From positions 1-64,000 of the forward strand of contig DATMFK010000053.1 of assembly GCA_035556195.1 (NCBI GenBank): 64,000 nt of DNA, given 5' to 3'. Every line of letters begins with the position of its first letter. Position 1 is the first letter of the stretch. The position numbers and the translations under genes were made by a program. The stretch comes from G016756615 sp035556195 (GTDB lineage Bacteria; Pseudomonadota; Alphaproteobacteria; Rhizobiales; Rhizobiaceae). Shown piece after piece: positions 51,351-61,304 of the stretch. The notes under the pieces are model-generated. The model saw only the letters and a program-made list of their open reading frames with translations, searched no databases and was not told the origin of the DNA.

Positions 51351-53021
51351 TTAGGGGTTGTAGGCGTAGACCTGACGCGCCGTGTCGGCGCTGATCAGCC
51401 CGTCCTCGAGGTCGGCCGCGACAAGGCTGCGGTCCCGCAGCGAAGGATCCCCCCAGCCGCCGCCGCCCGCGATGCGTATCTCGACCACGTCGTCGCGCTT
51501 CAGTTCGAAGGTGCTGTTGCCTGTCAGCTCGATCACTTCGCCCTGACGCTGGATCCTGAGGCTCGACCGCTCCGCGTCGCGGCCACCATTGCGCCCCTTC
51601 GGCGGAAGCAGGAATCGATCGGAATAGAGGCTGAGCGTCACGTGATCCTGGGTGATCCGATAGCGACGGAATACCCCCATGCCGCCATTGAACTGTCCTT
51701 CGCCCCAGGATTGCTCGCAAAGGCCAAAGGCTTCCATGCGCAGATGCTCATGGAGCTGCTCGATGGATTCCGTCGGGGTCAACCGGCAAGACGAAAGAAT
51801 GTGGTCGGTCGCATGGATCGCATCGTAGCCGCGGGCCGCGCCCCAGCCCCCACCGAGAATGTCGAGGTGGAGGCGCATCTTCCTTCCGGGAGGGGCGAAG
51901 GACAGGAACAGGCCTGTCGTGGCGTTGTTGCCCTGAGCCGGGATCCTGTCCGGGATCGCATGACCCAGCGCGTCATGAATCGCGTCGAGTGCGCGGCAGG
52001 AAGCCGTGGCGCGGGCGCGCACCGGCGCGCCCGCGTGCGGGTTCAGGATGGAACCTTCCGGAAGTATGATGGTCAGTGGCCGGTTGCAGCCGTCATTTGC
52101 CGGCATCTCGGTATCGGAAAGCACGGCTCGAATCGCGGTGACCGCCGCCGCGACGCTCGAGGCGTAGGGCGAGTTGAACATGCTGCGGACTTGGCCGGCG
52201 GTCCCCGTGAAATCGATCACGACCTCGTCTCCCTTCACGGTGACCTGGACTCGGATCTCGACGGGCGGGCCGCCCGGGGTGACGCCGTCTCCGTCGGTGT
52301 AGGCCACGCCGGTCCAGCTGCCATCGGGGATCTCGGAGATGGCCGCGCGCATGCGCCGCTCCGAGTAATTGAGGGTTTCCGCCATGGCCTCGCGCAGGGT
52401 TGCGACGCCGTAGCGTTTCGCCAAGGCGAGGATGCGCTGTTCGCCCACGAAATTGGCCGCGAATTGCGCGTCCATGTCGCCCCGGCCGATCTCGGGAGTC
52501 CTTATGTTGGCGAAGAAGAAGCGTTCGAAACTGCCGCCCTTCCAGTCACGTTCGAGATCGAGGAGCAAAGGTGGGATGACGACGCCCTCCTGCAACAGTT
52601 CGCGGGCAGCGGTATTCACCCCCGCCGAGCCGCCGCCTATGTCGAGGTGGTGGGCGGTGCTGCCGGCCCATGCGAGCAATTCGCCCTCCCAGAAGATCGG
52701 GCTGAAGACGATGATGTCGTTCAGGTGCTGGCCGCCGCTATAGGGATCGTTCAGGATGATGAACTGCCCCGGCGCGACGCTCGTCAGGTCAAGAACCTTG
52801 CGCGCGGCCGCGAAGGCCGCACTCAGGGCCGCCGTTTGCAAGGGGATCATCTCCGCCTGGGCGATGACCCGCCCTTCGGCATCGAGCAATGCCGTAGAGC
52901 AGTCGCGCGCCTCGCGCACCACAGCGGAAAAGGCCGAACGGATCAGGTTCGTCGCCATCTCGTCGGCCGCGGACTGCAGTGCGCGTGCGATGATCGTAAG
53001 TGTGGTCTGGTCGAAGCTCAT
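51351..53021 (-). CDS. hyuB: hydantoinase/oxoprolinase subunit B
   Basis: A 556-residue HyuB-like subunit of an ATP-dependent hydantoinase/5-oxoprolinase/acetone-carboxylase-type enzyme. Typical segments are visible: SFDQTTLTIIARALQSAADEM (start), ILNDPYSGGQHLNDII (about residues 90-105), AHHLDIGGGSAG and GGGGWGDPSLRD at the C-terminus. The ATG at 53021 overlaps the hyuA stop by four bases (ATGA). Together HyuA and HyuB hydrolyse cyclic amides with ATP. Confidence 0.92.
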   Translation of the reverse strand: MSFDQTTLTIIARALQSAADEMATNLIRSAFSAVVREARDCSTALLDAEGRVIAQAEMIPLQTAALSAAFAAARKVLDLTSVAPGQFIILNDPYSGGQHLNDIIVFSPIFWEGELLAWAGSTAHHLDIGGGSAGVNTAARELLQEGVVIPPLLLDLERDWKGGSFERFFFANIRTPEIGRGDMDAQFAANFVGEQRILALAKRYGVATLREAMAETLNYSERRMRAAISEIPDGSWTGVAYTDGDGVTPGGPPVEIRVQVTVKGDEVVIDFTGTAGQVRSMFNSPYASSVAAAVTAIRAVLSDTEMPANDGCNRPLTIILPEGSILNPHAGAPVRARATASCRALDAIHDALGHAIPDRIPAQGNNATTGLFLSFAPPGRKMRLHLDILGGGWGAARGYDAIHATDHILSSCRLTPTESIEQLHEHLRMEAFGLCEQSWGEGQFNGGMGVFRRYRITQDHVTLSLYSDRFLLPPKGRNGGRDAERSSLRIQRQGEVIELTGNSTFELKRDDVVEIRIAGGGGWGDPSLRDRSLVAADLEDGLISADTARQVYAYNP

Positions 53022-55060
53022 CGTTTGTCTCGCAGCAGAAGGTCCCCGGTCGGCAGGCATTCGGCCTCCCAGCCCTCGGGCACGATGGTCGTGGAGGTGG
53101 GTTCGGTCAGGATGGCAGGCCCCTGAAGGGACTGGCCGGGTTCGAGCCAGTTGCGGGCGGCGAGGACTGCCTTTCGCGGCTTGCCGCCGAGCATGATCTC
53201 CACCGGACGCGGCTCGGTGGAACGATCTACATCGGTCCTGGTGACGATGTCCGTCTTGCCTTTTTGGCTGAGGCGCAATCGGTAGGAGACGACCTCACAG
53301 GCCAGGGAGGTTCGGACATAGCCATAGCGAAGTTGATGTGCCCGCTCGAAGAGTTCCCGTAGCACGCCGGCCGAACTTGCCTTCCCGTCGCTCCAGACCG
53401 TCAGTTCGAAGGCCTGCGCGGCGTAGCGCATGTCCAGCCCGTACTCGACCTCATAGCTGCCCGGCTCCAGTCCATTCGCGGCGGCAACCGTTTCTGCCTT
53501 CCGGGAAAGGTCCGCCAGCGTGTCCGTATCGAGCGTGCGCTCGCTCAGGGGGTGAAGCCGGCTCACGACATGGTCGATCTTGGTTTCGGCGATCAGCAGC
53601 CCGAACGCGCTTGCGAGACCCGGCGACCACGGAATGAGGACCTCGCGCATGCCGATTTCCTCGGCGACCATCGCGGCGTGGAGAGGTCCGCCACCGCCAT
53701 AGGCGACGAGCGTGTAGTCGCGTGGATCGATGCCCCGAGTGGTCGAGACCATGCGTACCGCGCCGGCCATGTTGCTGTTGGTCAGGCGCAATATGGCGTC
53801 CGCCTTTTCAGCCGTGGTGCCGCCCAGACCTGCATCAGAAAGGCTGTCGATCGCACGAGTCGCGCGATCCAGGTCGAGCACCATCTTGCCGCCGAAGAAT
53901 TCGGCGGGGCGAAGAAGGCCGGTGACGAGTTGGGCATCCGTGACCGTCGGGCGAGTGCCCCCTCGGCCATAGCATGCCGGGCCGGGGCTCGAGCCGGCGC
54001 TTTCCGGTCCGACCGCAAGAAAGCCGCCTTGGTCGACCTGAGCGATCGAACCTCCGCCCGCGCCGATGGTGGCCATGTCCACGGAGATTGTGCGCAGCGG
54101 CAACTCGTCGACGACGAGCTCGGAAACCATGCCCGGCGAAAGGCCCGGAGCGATGGCCACGTCGGTGCTCGTTCCGCCCATGTCGAGCGTCAGGATGTTT
54201 TCGATGCCGTTGCGGGCAGCGAACCAGGTGGCCGCACAGACGCCGGCTGCGGGACCGGAAAGCAGCATGCGCACCGCATTGGCACCGGCCGAGCCAGCGG
54301 GCATCACGCCGCCATTCGACTGCATGATGCGAAGGATACCCCGATAGCCGCGATCGCGGACACCCTGGTCGAGGCGATCGATATATCGCTCGACGATCGG
54401 CCCGACGAAGGCATTCACGACCGTGGTGACCGAGCGCTCGTATTCCCGGAACTCGGGCGAGACCTCATGGCTGGCCGAGACCGCGATGCCCGGTGCCCTT
54501 TCCCGGATCATGTTCGCGAGGGCTTTCTCATGCGCGGAATTGGCGTAGGCGTTCAGAAGACAGATCGCGATGCCATCCACGCCCTGCGCCAGGAAGGCCT
54601 CGACCTCCTTCCACGCCGCTTCGAGATCGATCGCCTTCAGGATCGTCCCGTCGGACGCAATGCGCTCGCTGACCTCGCGGATCATGTGACGGCGGATCGG
54701 GGGCGTGGCGCCCCGATACTGCATGTCGTAAACGCCACCGTTGCGCTCGCAGCGACCCAGGATCACGGTGTCGCGGAACCCGAGTGTCGTCAGCAATCCG
54801 GCCTGTGCGCCCTTGCGCGTAATGAGCGCGTTGGTCGCGACAGTGGATCCATGGGTGATCTGCGCCACATCCTCGAGCGGAAGCCCGGTTTCCGCGATGA
54901 GCGACAGCACGGCGTCCTGGATCGAGTGGGGCGTCGACGGCGTCTTTCCCGTCTGGACCAACCCGGAAGAATCCGCCCAGACGAGATCGGTAAAGGTTCC
55001 TCCGACCTCCACTCCGATCCGATAGGGCGCGACGGCGCTCCTGGTTTGTGGGCTGATCAT
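53018..55060 (-). CDS. hyuA: hydantoinase/oxoprolinase subunit A
   Basis: A 680-residue ATPase subunit of the same enzyme. It begins with the actin/hexokinase-fold phosphate motif YRIGVEVGGTFTDLVW (about residues 13-28), then ITHGSTVATNALI, and the second phosphate motif ILTLDMGGTSTDVAI (about 285-299), YGGGGPLHAAMVAEEIG and a C-terminal VPEGW...GDLLLRDKR. I chose the ATG at 55060; in-frame starts at 55081 and 55093 are possible and the ribosome site does not decide. Substrate (hydantoin, N-methylhydantoin, 5-oxoproline) is not determined. Confidence 0.92.
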   Translation of the reverse strand: MISPQTRSAVAPYRIGVEVGGTFTDLVWADSSGLVQTGKTPSTPHSIQDAVLSLIAETGLPLEDVAQITHGSTVATNALITRKGAQAGLLTTLGFRDTVILGRCERNGGVYDMQYRGATPPIRRHMIREVSERIASDGTILKAIDLEAAWKEVEAFLAQGVDGIAICLLNAYANSAHEKALANMIRERAPGIAVSASHEVSPEFREYERSVTTVVNAFVGPIVERYIDRLDQGVRDRGYRGILRIMQSNGGVMPAGSAGANAVRMLLSGPAAGVCAATWFAARNGIENILTLDMGGTSTDVAIAPGLSPGMVSELVVDELPLRTISVDMATIGAGGGSIAQVDQGGFLAVGPESAGSSPGPACYGRGGTRPTVTDAQLVTGLLRPAEFFGGKMVLDLDRATRAIDSLSDAGLGGTTAEKADAILRLTNSNMAGAVRMVSTTRGIDPRDYTLVAYGGGGPLHAAMVAEEIGMREVLIPWSPGLASAFGLLIAETKIDHVVSRLHPLSERTLDTDTLADLSRKAETVAAANGLEPGSYEVEYGLDMRYAAQAFELTVWSDGKASSAGVLRELFERAHQLRYGYVRTSLACEVVSYRLRLSQKGKTDIVTRTDVDRSTEPRPVEIMLGGKPRKAVLAARNWLEPGQSLQGPAILTEPTSTTIVPEGWEAECLPTGDLLLRDKR

Positions 55061-55156
55061 GACATGACTCCTTCGTCCCATGCCCGAGGGCATGTGGTAG
55101 TTCCTGATGGTGGTGCAGACAGAGGGGGACCTAGCCGGTCCCCGAGTCCGGCGAAC

Positions 55157-56800
55157 TCATGGCGGTGCGGCCGCGTCGGCGCCGTCGATTGAAGGCACAG
55201 CGGCCAGAAGGGTTTTGGTGTAGTCGGATTGCGGGCGGCCCAGTATGTCGTCGGCGGTGCCGATCTCGACGAGATCGCCGTGATACATGACCGCCACGCG
55301 GTCAGCCATGGCACGCACGACGCCGAGGTCGTGCGTGATGAGGAGGTAGGTGAGCTTCTGCGAGTCCCGCAAGGACTTCAGCAGGTCGAGAATGCGGGCC
55401 TGGACGGACACGTCCAGCGCCGAAGTCGGCTCGTCCAGCACGAGGATCTCCGGCTCCATGGCAAGCGCGCGCGCAATGTTGACCCTCTGCTTCTGTCCGC
55501 CGCTGAGCGAGCGGGGGTGACGCGTCATCACTTCGGCGGGCAGGGCGACCATGTCGAGAAGCTGGAGCACACGTGTCCGGCGGGCGGTTCGGTCCTTCAT
55601 GCCGCGGAGCTTGAGCGGCAGGGAAACGATTTCCTCGATGGTTTGACGGGGGTTGAGAGCTGAAGACGGATCCTGGTGGACCATCTGGATCTTGTCACGA
55701 TAAAGGGCGCGATCCTGCAACCCGGCCTCTCCCAGGCCGCCGATCTTGACCTTCATCTCCCCTTCGCTTGGCGGAAGGCTGCCACAGATCATATTCGCCA
55801 GCGTCGACTTTCCGGAGCCGCTCTCGCCGACGATGGCAAAGGTCTCGCCTGCGGCGACGTCGAAGCTGACGCTCTTAACGGCTGCCTTGTCGCCGAAGTA
55901 GCGTGTTAGGCGTTCGACGCGCAATTGCGGGCTCGCCAACCGATCCGTGCCCTGACGTTGCTCGACTTCGGCGTGAAGGCGCGGAATGGCCGCGACCAGG
56001 CGCCTCGTATAAGCATGCCGCGGCGCATCGAGCATTGCGGCGGTCGGCCCCGTCTCGACGACGGCACCTTGATACATGACGTAGCAGCGCTGGCAGAGCC
56101 AACGCGCGACGCCCAGATCGTGGGTGATATAGAGGCCCGCCAGGTTTGCCCGCTCGACCAGGTCCTGCATGAGTTCGACGGTGCGCTTCTGCACGGTCAC
56201 GTCGAGCGCCGTCGTGGGCTCGTCGGCGACGAGCAGCTTCGGCTTGCCGCGCATGGCGAGCGCCAGCAGGACGCGCTGTCGCATCCCCCCGGAAAGCTGC
56301 AGCGGATAAGAGGACAGGACCCGTTCCGGCTCCCGGATCTTCACCAGGTCAAGCAGTTCGATCGCATGCGTCTCGACTTTCGCCAGGTGGTCCCGGCTTC
56401 GCCGCAGACGGCCGTAGCGCCACAGGCTCCGCCCGGCCGCGTCCCAGGTAAGGTAGTCCGCCATCTGGTGGCCGATAGTGAAGCTCGGATTGAGCGCCCC
56501 CATCGGATCCTGGGGCACATAGGCGATCTCGCGCTTGAGCGCCTCGCGCGCGGAAGCGTCGATGGTGAGAAGATCACGGCCGAGGAGCCGTGCCGAACCA
56601 CCCAGCACGCGGGCGTTCCGGCCCAGGATTCCCAGGACGTATTTCGCGGTTACCGTCTTGCCCGATCCGGATTCGCCGACAAGCCCGACCATCTCGCCCG
56701 CATTCACGGCGACGCCGATGCCCCGCAGCACCTCCTTGACGCCGGCATGGGTATCGAAACCCAGCCGGAAGTTCTCGAGGGAAATCAGCGGTTCCTGCAT
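55157..56800 (-). CDS. dipeptide-type ABC ATP-binding protein, two ATPase domains fused (DppD-DppF)
   Basis: A 547-residue protein containing two complete ABC domains. The first has GLVGESGSGKTVTAKYVLG and LSGGMRQRVLLALAM; the second has AIVGESGSGKSTLANMICG, LSGGQKQRVNIARALAMEPE and LVLDEPTSALDVS. It does the work of separate DppD and DppF proteins, an arrangement common in rhizobial dipeptide/glutathione-type importers (GsiA-like). It lies between the racemase gene and hyuA in the same operon. Confidence 0.92.
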   Translation of the reverse strand: MQEPLISLENFRLGFDTHAGVKEVLRGIGVAVNAGEMVGLVGESGSGKTVTAKYVLGILGRNARVLGGSARLLGRDLLTIDASAREALKREIAYVPQDPMGALNPSFTIGHQMADYLTWDAAGRSLWRYGRLRRSRDHLAKVETHAIELLDLVKIREPERVLSSYPLQLSGGMRQRVLLALAMRGKPKLLVADEPTTALDVTVQKRTVELMQDLVERANLAGLYITHDLGVARWLCQRCYVMYQGAVVETGPTAAMLDAPRHAYTRRLVAAIPRLHAEVEQRQGTDRLASPQLRVERLTRYFGDKAAVKSVSFDVAAGETFAIVGESGSGKSTLANMICGSLPPSEGEMKVKIGGLGEAGLQDRALYRDKIQMVHQDPSSALNPRQTIEEIVSLPLKLRGMKDRTARRTRVLQLLDMVALPAEVMTRHPRSLSGGQKQRVNIARALAMEPEILVLDEPTSALDVSVQARILDLLKSLRDSQKLTYLLITHDLGVVRAMADRVAVMYHGDLVEIGTADDILGRPQSDYTKTLLAAVPSIDGADAAAPP

Positions 56801-56834
56801 GGCGGACTTTCGGTCGACAAGTGGCGGCGGAAGA

Positions 56835-57512
56835 TCATCCAGCGATCCGATTGGTCAGGCCCATTCGCGCCATCAGCGATGCGACGTTCAGCGCCGCGAG
56901 CGCCGGACAGATCACCGGTATCGGACTTTCGATGCGGGGCGCGAGCCCGAAGAGAGCCATGCAGCCGAGCACGACGCTGTCGGCGCCCTCCTGGTAGGCG
57001 GCATGGGCTTCGACGGACAACCGCTCGAGCGTCTGATCGAGGTCCGCGCGAAGCTCGAGAACCGGCTTGTTCACCTGGCGCACCGAGACCAGCCTGTCAC
57101 CGAAGCCATATCCCTGGATCCGCTGCCTGTTCATCCTGCGGCTGCCTGCAGGCATGATCAACGTGAAGCGTTCGCCCGCCAGGGAAGCGAGCTGGCATGC
57201 CGCCATCAAGGGGCCGATCACCGGCGGAGCGAAACTCTGGCGAAGGGCGTGCACGCCGGGGTCGGCCGCGCACCAAGGGATGATGGCATCCACCTTGGAA
57301 AGGTCCTTCCCCTCAAGCGTACGGCCGATCTCCACGCCCGCCCAATCGCGCTCCGCTTCGGTCTCGATGCTTTCGGGCCCGACGTCGTTGCGCCAGAGCT
57401 CCAGCTCGACGTCAGGCGCCGCGTTGGCCAGGAGGAAGGCACGGCGCTCGGCAATTGCCTGCTCGGTCATGGTAACGTTGGGGATGACGATTGCGATTTT
57501 CATGGTGCTCAC
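56835..57512 (-). CDS. Asp/Glu/hydantoin racemase family protein
   Basis: A 225-residue protein of the Asp/Glu racemase superfamily. Both catalytic Cys contexts are present: AIIPWCAADPGV (about residues 75-86) and SVVLGCMALFGLAP (about 182-195). This group includes hydantoin racemase, aspartate and glutamate racemase and maleate isomerase. Being within a hydantoinase/importer operon, hydantoin or N-carbamoyl-amino-acid racemisation is the simplest idea. Confidence 0.85.
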   Translation of the reverse strand: MSTMKIAIVIPNVTMTEQAIAERRAFLLANAAPDVELELWRNDVGPESIETEAERDWAGVEIGRTLEGKDLSKVDAIIPWCAADPGVHALRQSFAPPVIGPLMAACQLASLAGERFTLIMPAGSRRMNRQRIQGYGFGDRLVSVRQVNKPVLELRADLDQTLERLSVEAHAAYQEGADSVVLGCMALFGLAPRIESPIPVICPALAALNVASLMARMGLTNRIAG

Positions 57513-57531
57513 TCGGTGGGTGTCGGTCCGG

Positions 57532-58437
57532 TCATTCGCCCGCGAAGAAGTCTCGCAGCCCGTCGCCGATCATGTTGAGGCTCATCACCGTCACGAAGAT
57601 CGCAAGACCGGGAAAGAGTGACGGCCACCAGGCTCCGGGCAGATAGTTCCGCCCCGACGCGACCATCAGACCCCACTCCGCGGCGGGGGGATTGGCGCCC
57701 GCGCCGAGAAAGCTGATGGAGGTGCCGATAAGAATCACGGCGCCCGCGTCGAGCGATGCCGTTACGAGAATGGAGGAGGCCATATTGGGCAGGATCTCGC
57801 GGAACAATATGTGTCCATCGGACGCCCCCATCTGGCGGGCGATGTTCACATAGGCCTCGTTCTTCAGCGAAAGCGTCTGGCCATGGGCGATGCGCGCGAA
57901 AACGCGCCACCACACGATCGACAGTGCGATCATGGCGTTGACGAGGCTCGGGCCGAGCAGGACGCTGATCGCCAGCGCCAGCACGAGTGCCGGGACCGAG
58001 GAAAAGACATCGACCACGCGCATGATCACGCGCTCAACCGCGCCGCCGTAATATCCTGCGACCATTCCCAGCGGCACGCCGATCACCACGGCGACGGCGA
58101 TGACGACGAGCCCGAGGCCGAGCGACATGCCGGTCCCCGCCATCACGCGGCTGAGGATGTCGCGCCCGGCCTCGTCCGTTCCGAAAAGGAACTCGCTGGA
58201 CGGCGGCTCGAGCATCCGGTCGAAGTTGACGGCGTCTGCGATGTCGTCCGGATAAGGCACGAGCCACGGCCAAGCGATCATCACGACGCAGAGGAGAAGC
58301 AGGCAAAGGCTCCCGAACACTGCCGGCTTGTTGCGGAGGAAGCGCCGCAGACCGCCGAAGCTCGGCACCTCTCCGAGTTCGCTGTCGAGGACAGCAATCG
58401 CGCTTTCGTTGCGGCGCGTTTCGGGAAGCTCGCTCAT
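57532..58437 (-). CDS. dipeptide-type ABC permease (DppC-like)
   Basis: A 301-residue permease with an N-terminal cytoplasmic tail (about residues 1-35), then about six spans. LFGTDEAGRDILSRVMAGTGMSL (about 90-112) is the DppC hallmark, and the EAA-like loop is MGASDGHILFREILPN. It ends NMIGDGLRDFFAGE. The ATG overlaps the dppB stop by four bases. Confidence 0.93.
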   Translation of the reverse strand: MSELPETRRNESAIAVLDSELGEVPSFGGLRRFLRNKPAVFGSLCLLLLCVVMIAWPWLVPYPDDIADAVNFDRMLEPPSSEFLFGTDEAGRDILSRVMAGTGMSLGLGLVVIAVAVVIGVPLGMVAGYYGGAVERVIMRVVDVFSSVPALVLALAISVLLGPSLVNAMIALSIVWWRVFARIAHGQTLSLKNEAYVNIARQMGASDGHILFREILPNMASSILVTASLDAGAVILIGTSISFLGAGANPPAAEWGLMVASGRNYLPGAWWPSLFPGLAIFVTVMSLNMIGDGLRDFFAGE

Positions 58438-59447
58438 TTTTCAGCTCCCAATCGTATGCGTGGATCCACGATCGGGTAGAGCAGCTCGACGATGAAATTC
58501 AGGACGACGACGAAGAGACAGATCACCAGCGTGATGCCGATGACGCCGTTGAAGTCGTTCGCGATGATGGCATCCGCGCCGAAGCGCGCGAGCCCGGGCC
58601 AGGCGAACACTTTCTCGACCACGAAGCTGGACCCGATCATGATAGGAATGAGGAACCCGATGATGGTCAGTGTCGGCGTAAAGGCGTTGCGCAGGACGTA
58701 TTTGAAGTTGATCAGGAACGGATGCATGCCCAGAGCGCGCGCATATTCCGGGTAGGGCTTATCGAATTCGTCGATCATCGAGGCGCGCACCATACGCATG
58801 ATCGTGGCAAGGGGCCCGGCGGCCAACACGAGCGCAGGGCATATCAGATGGCTCAGCGCGTTCCAGAAAGCCGCGAAATCCAGTGCGATAAGGCTGTCGA
58901 CGGTCAGGAATCCCGTGATCGCCGCCGGCATGTCGGCGCTGGAACGACCGGTGATGGGCACCAGGGCCAGCGCCAGCCCGAGCACGAACTGCATCATGAT
59001 GCCGACCCAGAACTGCGGGAAGGAAACACCGATCAGCGCCACGATGCGGCTGAGCTGATCGGCGACGCGGTCGCGATAGACGGCTGCCAGAACACCCAGC
59101 GGCACGCCGACGATGACGGCGATGGTCAAGGCAGCGAATATCAGCTCCAGCGTCGCGGGCAGCCGTTCGAGAATGACGCTGCTGACGTCACGCCGCTCCA
59201 CCAGCGAAAGGCCCATGTTCCCGGACAGGAGCCCCGTGACGAAGCGCATGTATTGGGCTGGCAGGGGCTGATCGAGCCCGAGTTCGGAACGCAGTTGCGC
59301 CACCTGCTCGGGCGTGGCCCTGTCGCCGAGGGCAGCCGCCGCCGGGTCTCCCGGAAGAACCCTGGTCAACAGGAAAACCAGTATCGAAACCCCGACCAGC
59401 ACCACGAGCATTTGGGCGAGCCGTGAGAAAACAGCAAAACCGCGCAT
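58434..59447 (-). CDS. dipeptide-type ABC permease (DppB-like)
   Basis: A 337-residue permease with the DppB start (FSRLAQMLVVLVGVSILVFLLTRVLPGDP) and periplasmic loop LRSELGLDQPLPAQYMRFV, then five further spans and the EAA-like loop RALGMHPFLINFKYVLRNA. The C-terminus NFIVELLYPIVDPRIRLG is standard. It follows the binding-protein gene by 72 bases. Confidence 0.93.
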   Translation of the reverse strand: MRGFAVFSRLAQMLVVLVGVSILVFLLTRVLPGDPAAAALGDRATPEQVAQLRSELGLDQPLPAQYMRFVTGLLSGNMGLSLVERRDVSSVILERLPATLELIFAALTIAVIVGVPLGVLAAVYRDRVADQLSRIVALIGVSFPQFWVGIMMQFVLGLALALVPITGRSSADMPAAITGFLTVDSLIALDFAAFWNALSHLICPALVLAAGPLATIMRMVRASMIDEFDKPYPEYARALGMHPFLINFKYVLRNAFTPTLTIIGFLIPIMIGSSFVVEKVFAWPGLARFGADAIIANDFNGVIGITLVICLFVVVLNFIVELLYPIVDPRIRLGAEK

Positions 59448-59519
59448 CAGAAAGAATCGTTCCTCGGTGACCGGGTGCGATCCGGACCGGCAGGAGGCCG
59501 GTCCGGATCGCTCGCTCGG

Positions 59520-61178
59520 CTACGGCTGGTTCCTCGCGAAATCGGGGTTGGAGTCGTCGAGACGCCATTTCTCGAAACGCATGTCGTAGAACATCGCGCC
59601 CCCGCTGTCCGGGAAGGCATCGACATATGACCAATAGGTCGTCGACCGGACCTCGGTGTGCGAGAAGACGGACGGACTATCCTCGGTGATCAATTTCGCC
59701 GCTTCGCAATAGGCGGCCTGCTGCTGGGCAACATCCGTCGACGTTTGTGCCGTCTCGAGCAGCTCAGTCACCTTCGGGTTTTCATAGTACATTCCCCCGG
59801 GCGGATAAGGGTCGCCCCAACCCGCCTTGCGGTAATAGCTGAGGAACAGCATCGGATCGGGATATTTGGCGGGATCGTAGAAGACGGTGAGATCGAAAGC
59901 CGTCTCGGGCTTTGTCTGCGCGGCCGTGATGTCGGCCCAGCGCACCGCCTGGACCTCCGCGTTCAGACCGATCTTCTTGAGATTGGTCGCGGTGAGGAGC
60001 GCGATATTGTTGAAGCGCTCGCTGCCGGCGACGGCCGCGATCTTCAATGGGCGCTTGCGAAGCTCCTCGGCGGAATATTTCGACTTCGAGAGATACTCCC
60101 GCGCCTTCTCGAGATCGAAGGCATAACCCGCGATCGGCTCGCAATTGGCGAGCATCGAATCCGGCACGGGCCCTCCCATGGGACCGCCGGCTCCCGTGAT
60201 ATGCTTGACGAGCGTGGCCTCGTCATGCGCGGAAGCGACGGCGCGCCGGACCCACACGTCGTCGAGCGGCGCCGCGGAGTTGTTCATGATGAGGTACCAG
60301 GCCGTCTGCATTGCGTCCTGGCGCATCTTGAAACGCTGATCCGAACTGATCTGCCGCTGCACCGGGATCGGCAGCGACCAGTCTCCGACATCGATCTCCC
60401 CGGCACGCAGCTTCGTGCCGATCGTGGCCATTTCCGGTGTGATCTGAAACTCGACGATCGCGGGAGCCTTCGCGTCCCATGGCGTCAAGGCGTAGCCCTC
60501 GAACTTCTTCAGCCTGACAAGCTCGCCCTGGCTGTAGCTTTCGAGCATGTAGGGTCCCGAACCTGCGTCGCCCGACCGCAAATATTCCGCGCCATAGTCC
60601 TTCATGTCGCCATGTGGGCCATCCCTTAGGTTCGCCAGGATGACCTTCTTGTTGACGATCTTGAAGGTGACGAGCGCCTTCAGGAAGCTGGAACTTGGCT
60701 TGTCGAGCCGGAACACAACCGTGGAAGCGTCGGGAGCCTCGACATTGTCCTTGTTCAGGCCGCGGAAGTTCGACGCCCCGGGCCCGTTCAAGGCGAGCAT
60801 CCGCTGCATCGAAAACGCCACGTCCTCGGCTGCCAGCGGTGAACCGTCGTGGAATGTCAGGTCCTGTCGTATCTTGAACGTGTAGGTCTTCCCGTCCTCG
60901 GAAACCTGCCAGCTTTCAGCGACCCAGGGAACGACACCCTTCTCGGCATCCGGCCAGACCAGGCTATCATAGAGATTGTATCCGGACGCCAGCTCCCAAT
61001 TGTTGGTTTGGTAGACCGGGTCGAGCGTGCTGACTTCCATGCCGACGCCCAGGCGCAGCTTGATGTCGGCAGCCTCGGCCAGAGGAGCGGCGCCGAGAAT
61101 CGACAGCACGCAGGTCGCAGCAAGCGCGGAGCTGCGGACAGCAACGAGCCCGCGGAAGTTTCTCCGTTTCCACGTCAT
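59520..61178 (-). CDS. ABC transporter substrate-binding protein, dipeptide type (SBP_bac_5)
   Basis: A 552-residue periplasmic binding protein of the DppA/OppA family with a Sec signal ending PLAEA (about residue 36). The mature part has LRLGVGMEVSTLDPVYQTN and the family motif VAESWQVSEDGKTYTFKIRQDLTFHDGSPLAAEDV split over residues about 85-120. GGGGA precedes the ATG at 61178. It is the first gene of the eight-gene operon and probably captures a peptide-like or cyclic amide compound. Confidence 0.92.
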   Translation of the reverse strand: MTWKRRNFRGLVAVRSSALAATCVLSILGAAPLAEAADIKLRLGVGMEVSTLDPVYQTNNWELASGYNLYDSLVWPDAEKGVVPWVAESWQVSEDGKTYTFKIRQDLTFHDGSPLAAEDVAFSMQRMLALNGPGASNFRGLNKDNVEAPDASTVVFRLDKPSSSFLKALVTFKIVNKKVILANLRDGPHGDMKDYGAEYLRSGDAGSGPYMLESYSQGELVRLKKFEGYALTPWDAKAPAIVEFQITPEMATIGTKLRAGEIDVGDWSLPIPVQRQISSDQRFKMRQDAMQTAWYLIMNNSAAPLDDVWVRRAVASAHDEATLVKHITGAGGPMGGPVPDSMLANCEPIAGYAFDLEKAREYLSKSKYSAEELRKRPLKIAAVAGSERFNNIALLTATNLKKIGLNAEVQAVRWADITAAQTKPETAFDLTVFYDPAKYPDPMLFLSYYRKAGWGDPYPPGGMYYENPKVTELLETAQTSTDVAQQQAAYCEAAKLITEDSPSVFSHTEVRSTTYWSYVDAFPDSGGAMFYDMRFEKWRLDDSNPDFARNQP

Positions 61179-61304
61179 TAAAGTTCCCCATTCTCAGGAA
61201 AGGCCAGATGCTCGCGCATTCCGGCGACAGCGGTTATCGATCTTTTTTTTTCAGGATAAGACTGGCCGGCTAGAGAATTTTCAATTGCTTTTTTTGCACC
61301 GCCG

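Noticed and set aside
51267..53126. Plus-strand open frame (619 codons) opposite hyuB
   Set aside because: HyuB on the other strand is unmistakable. The long antisense frame follows from high GC at third positions; the same applies to 53552-55192 opposite hyuA and 55925-57157 opposite the fused ATPase.
61243..61252. T-run considered as a rho-independent terminator
   Set aside because: No GC-rich hairpin precedes it on either strand, and it lies in a divergent promoter gap, where an AT-rich promoter element is more likely.
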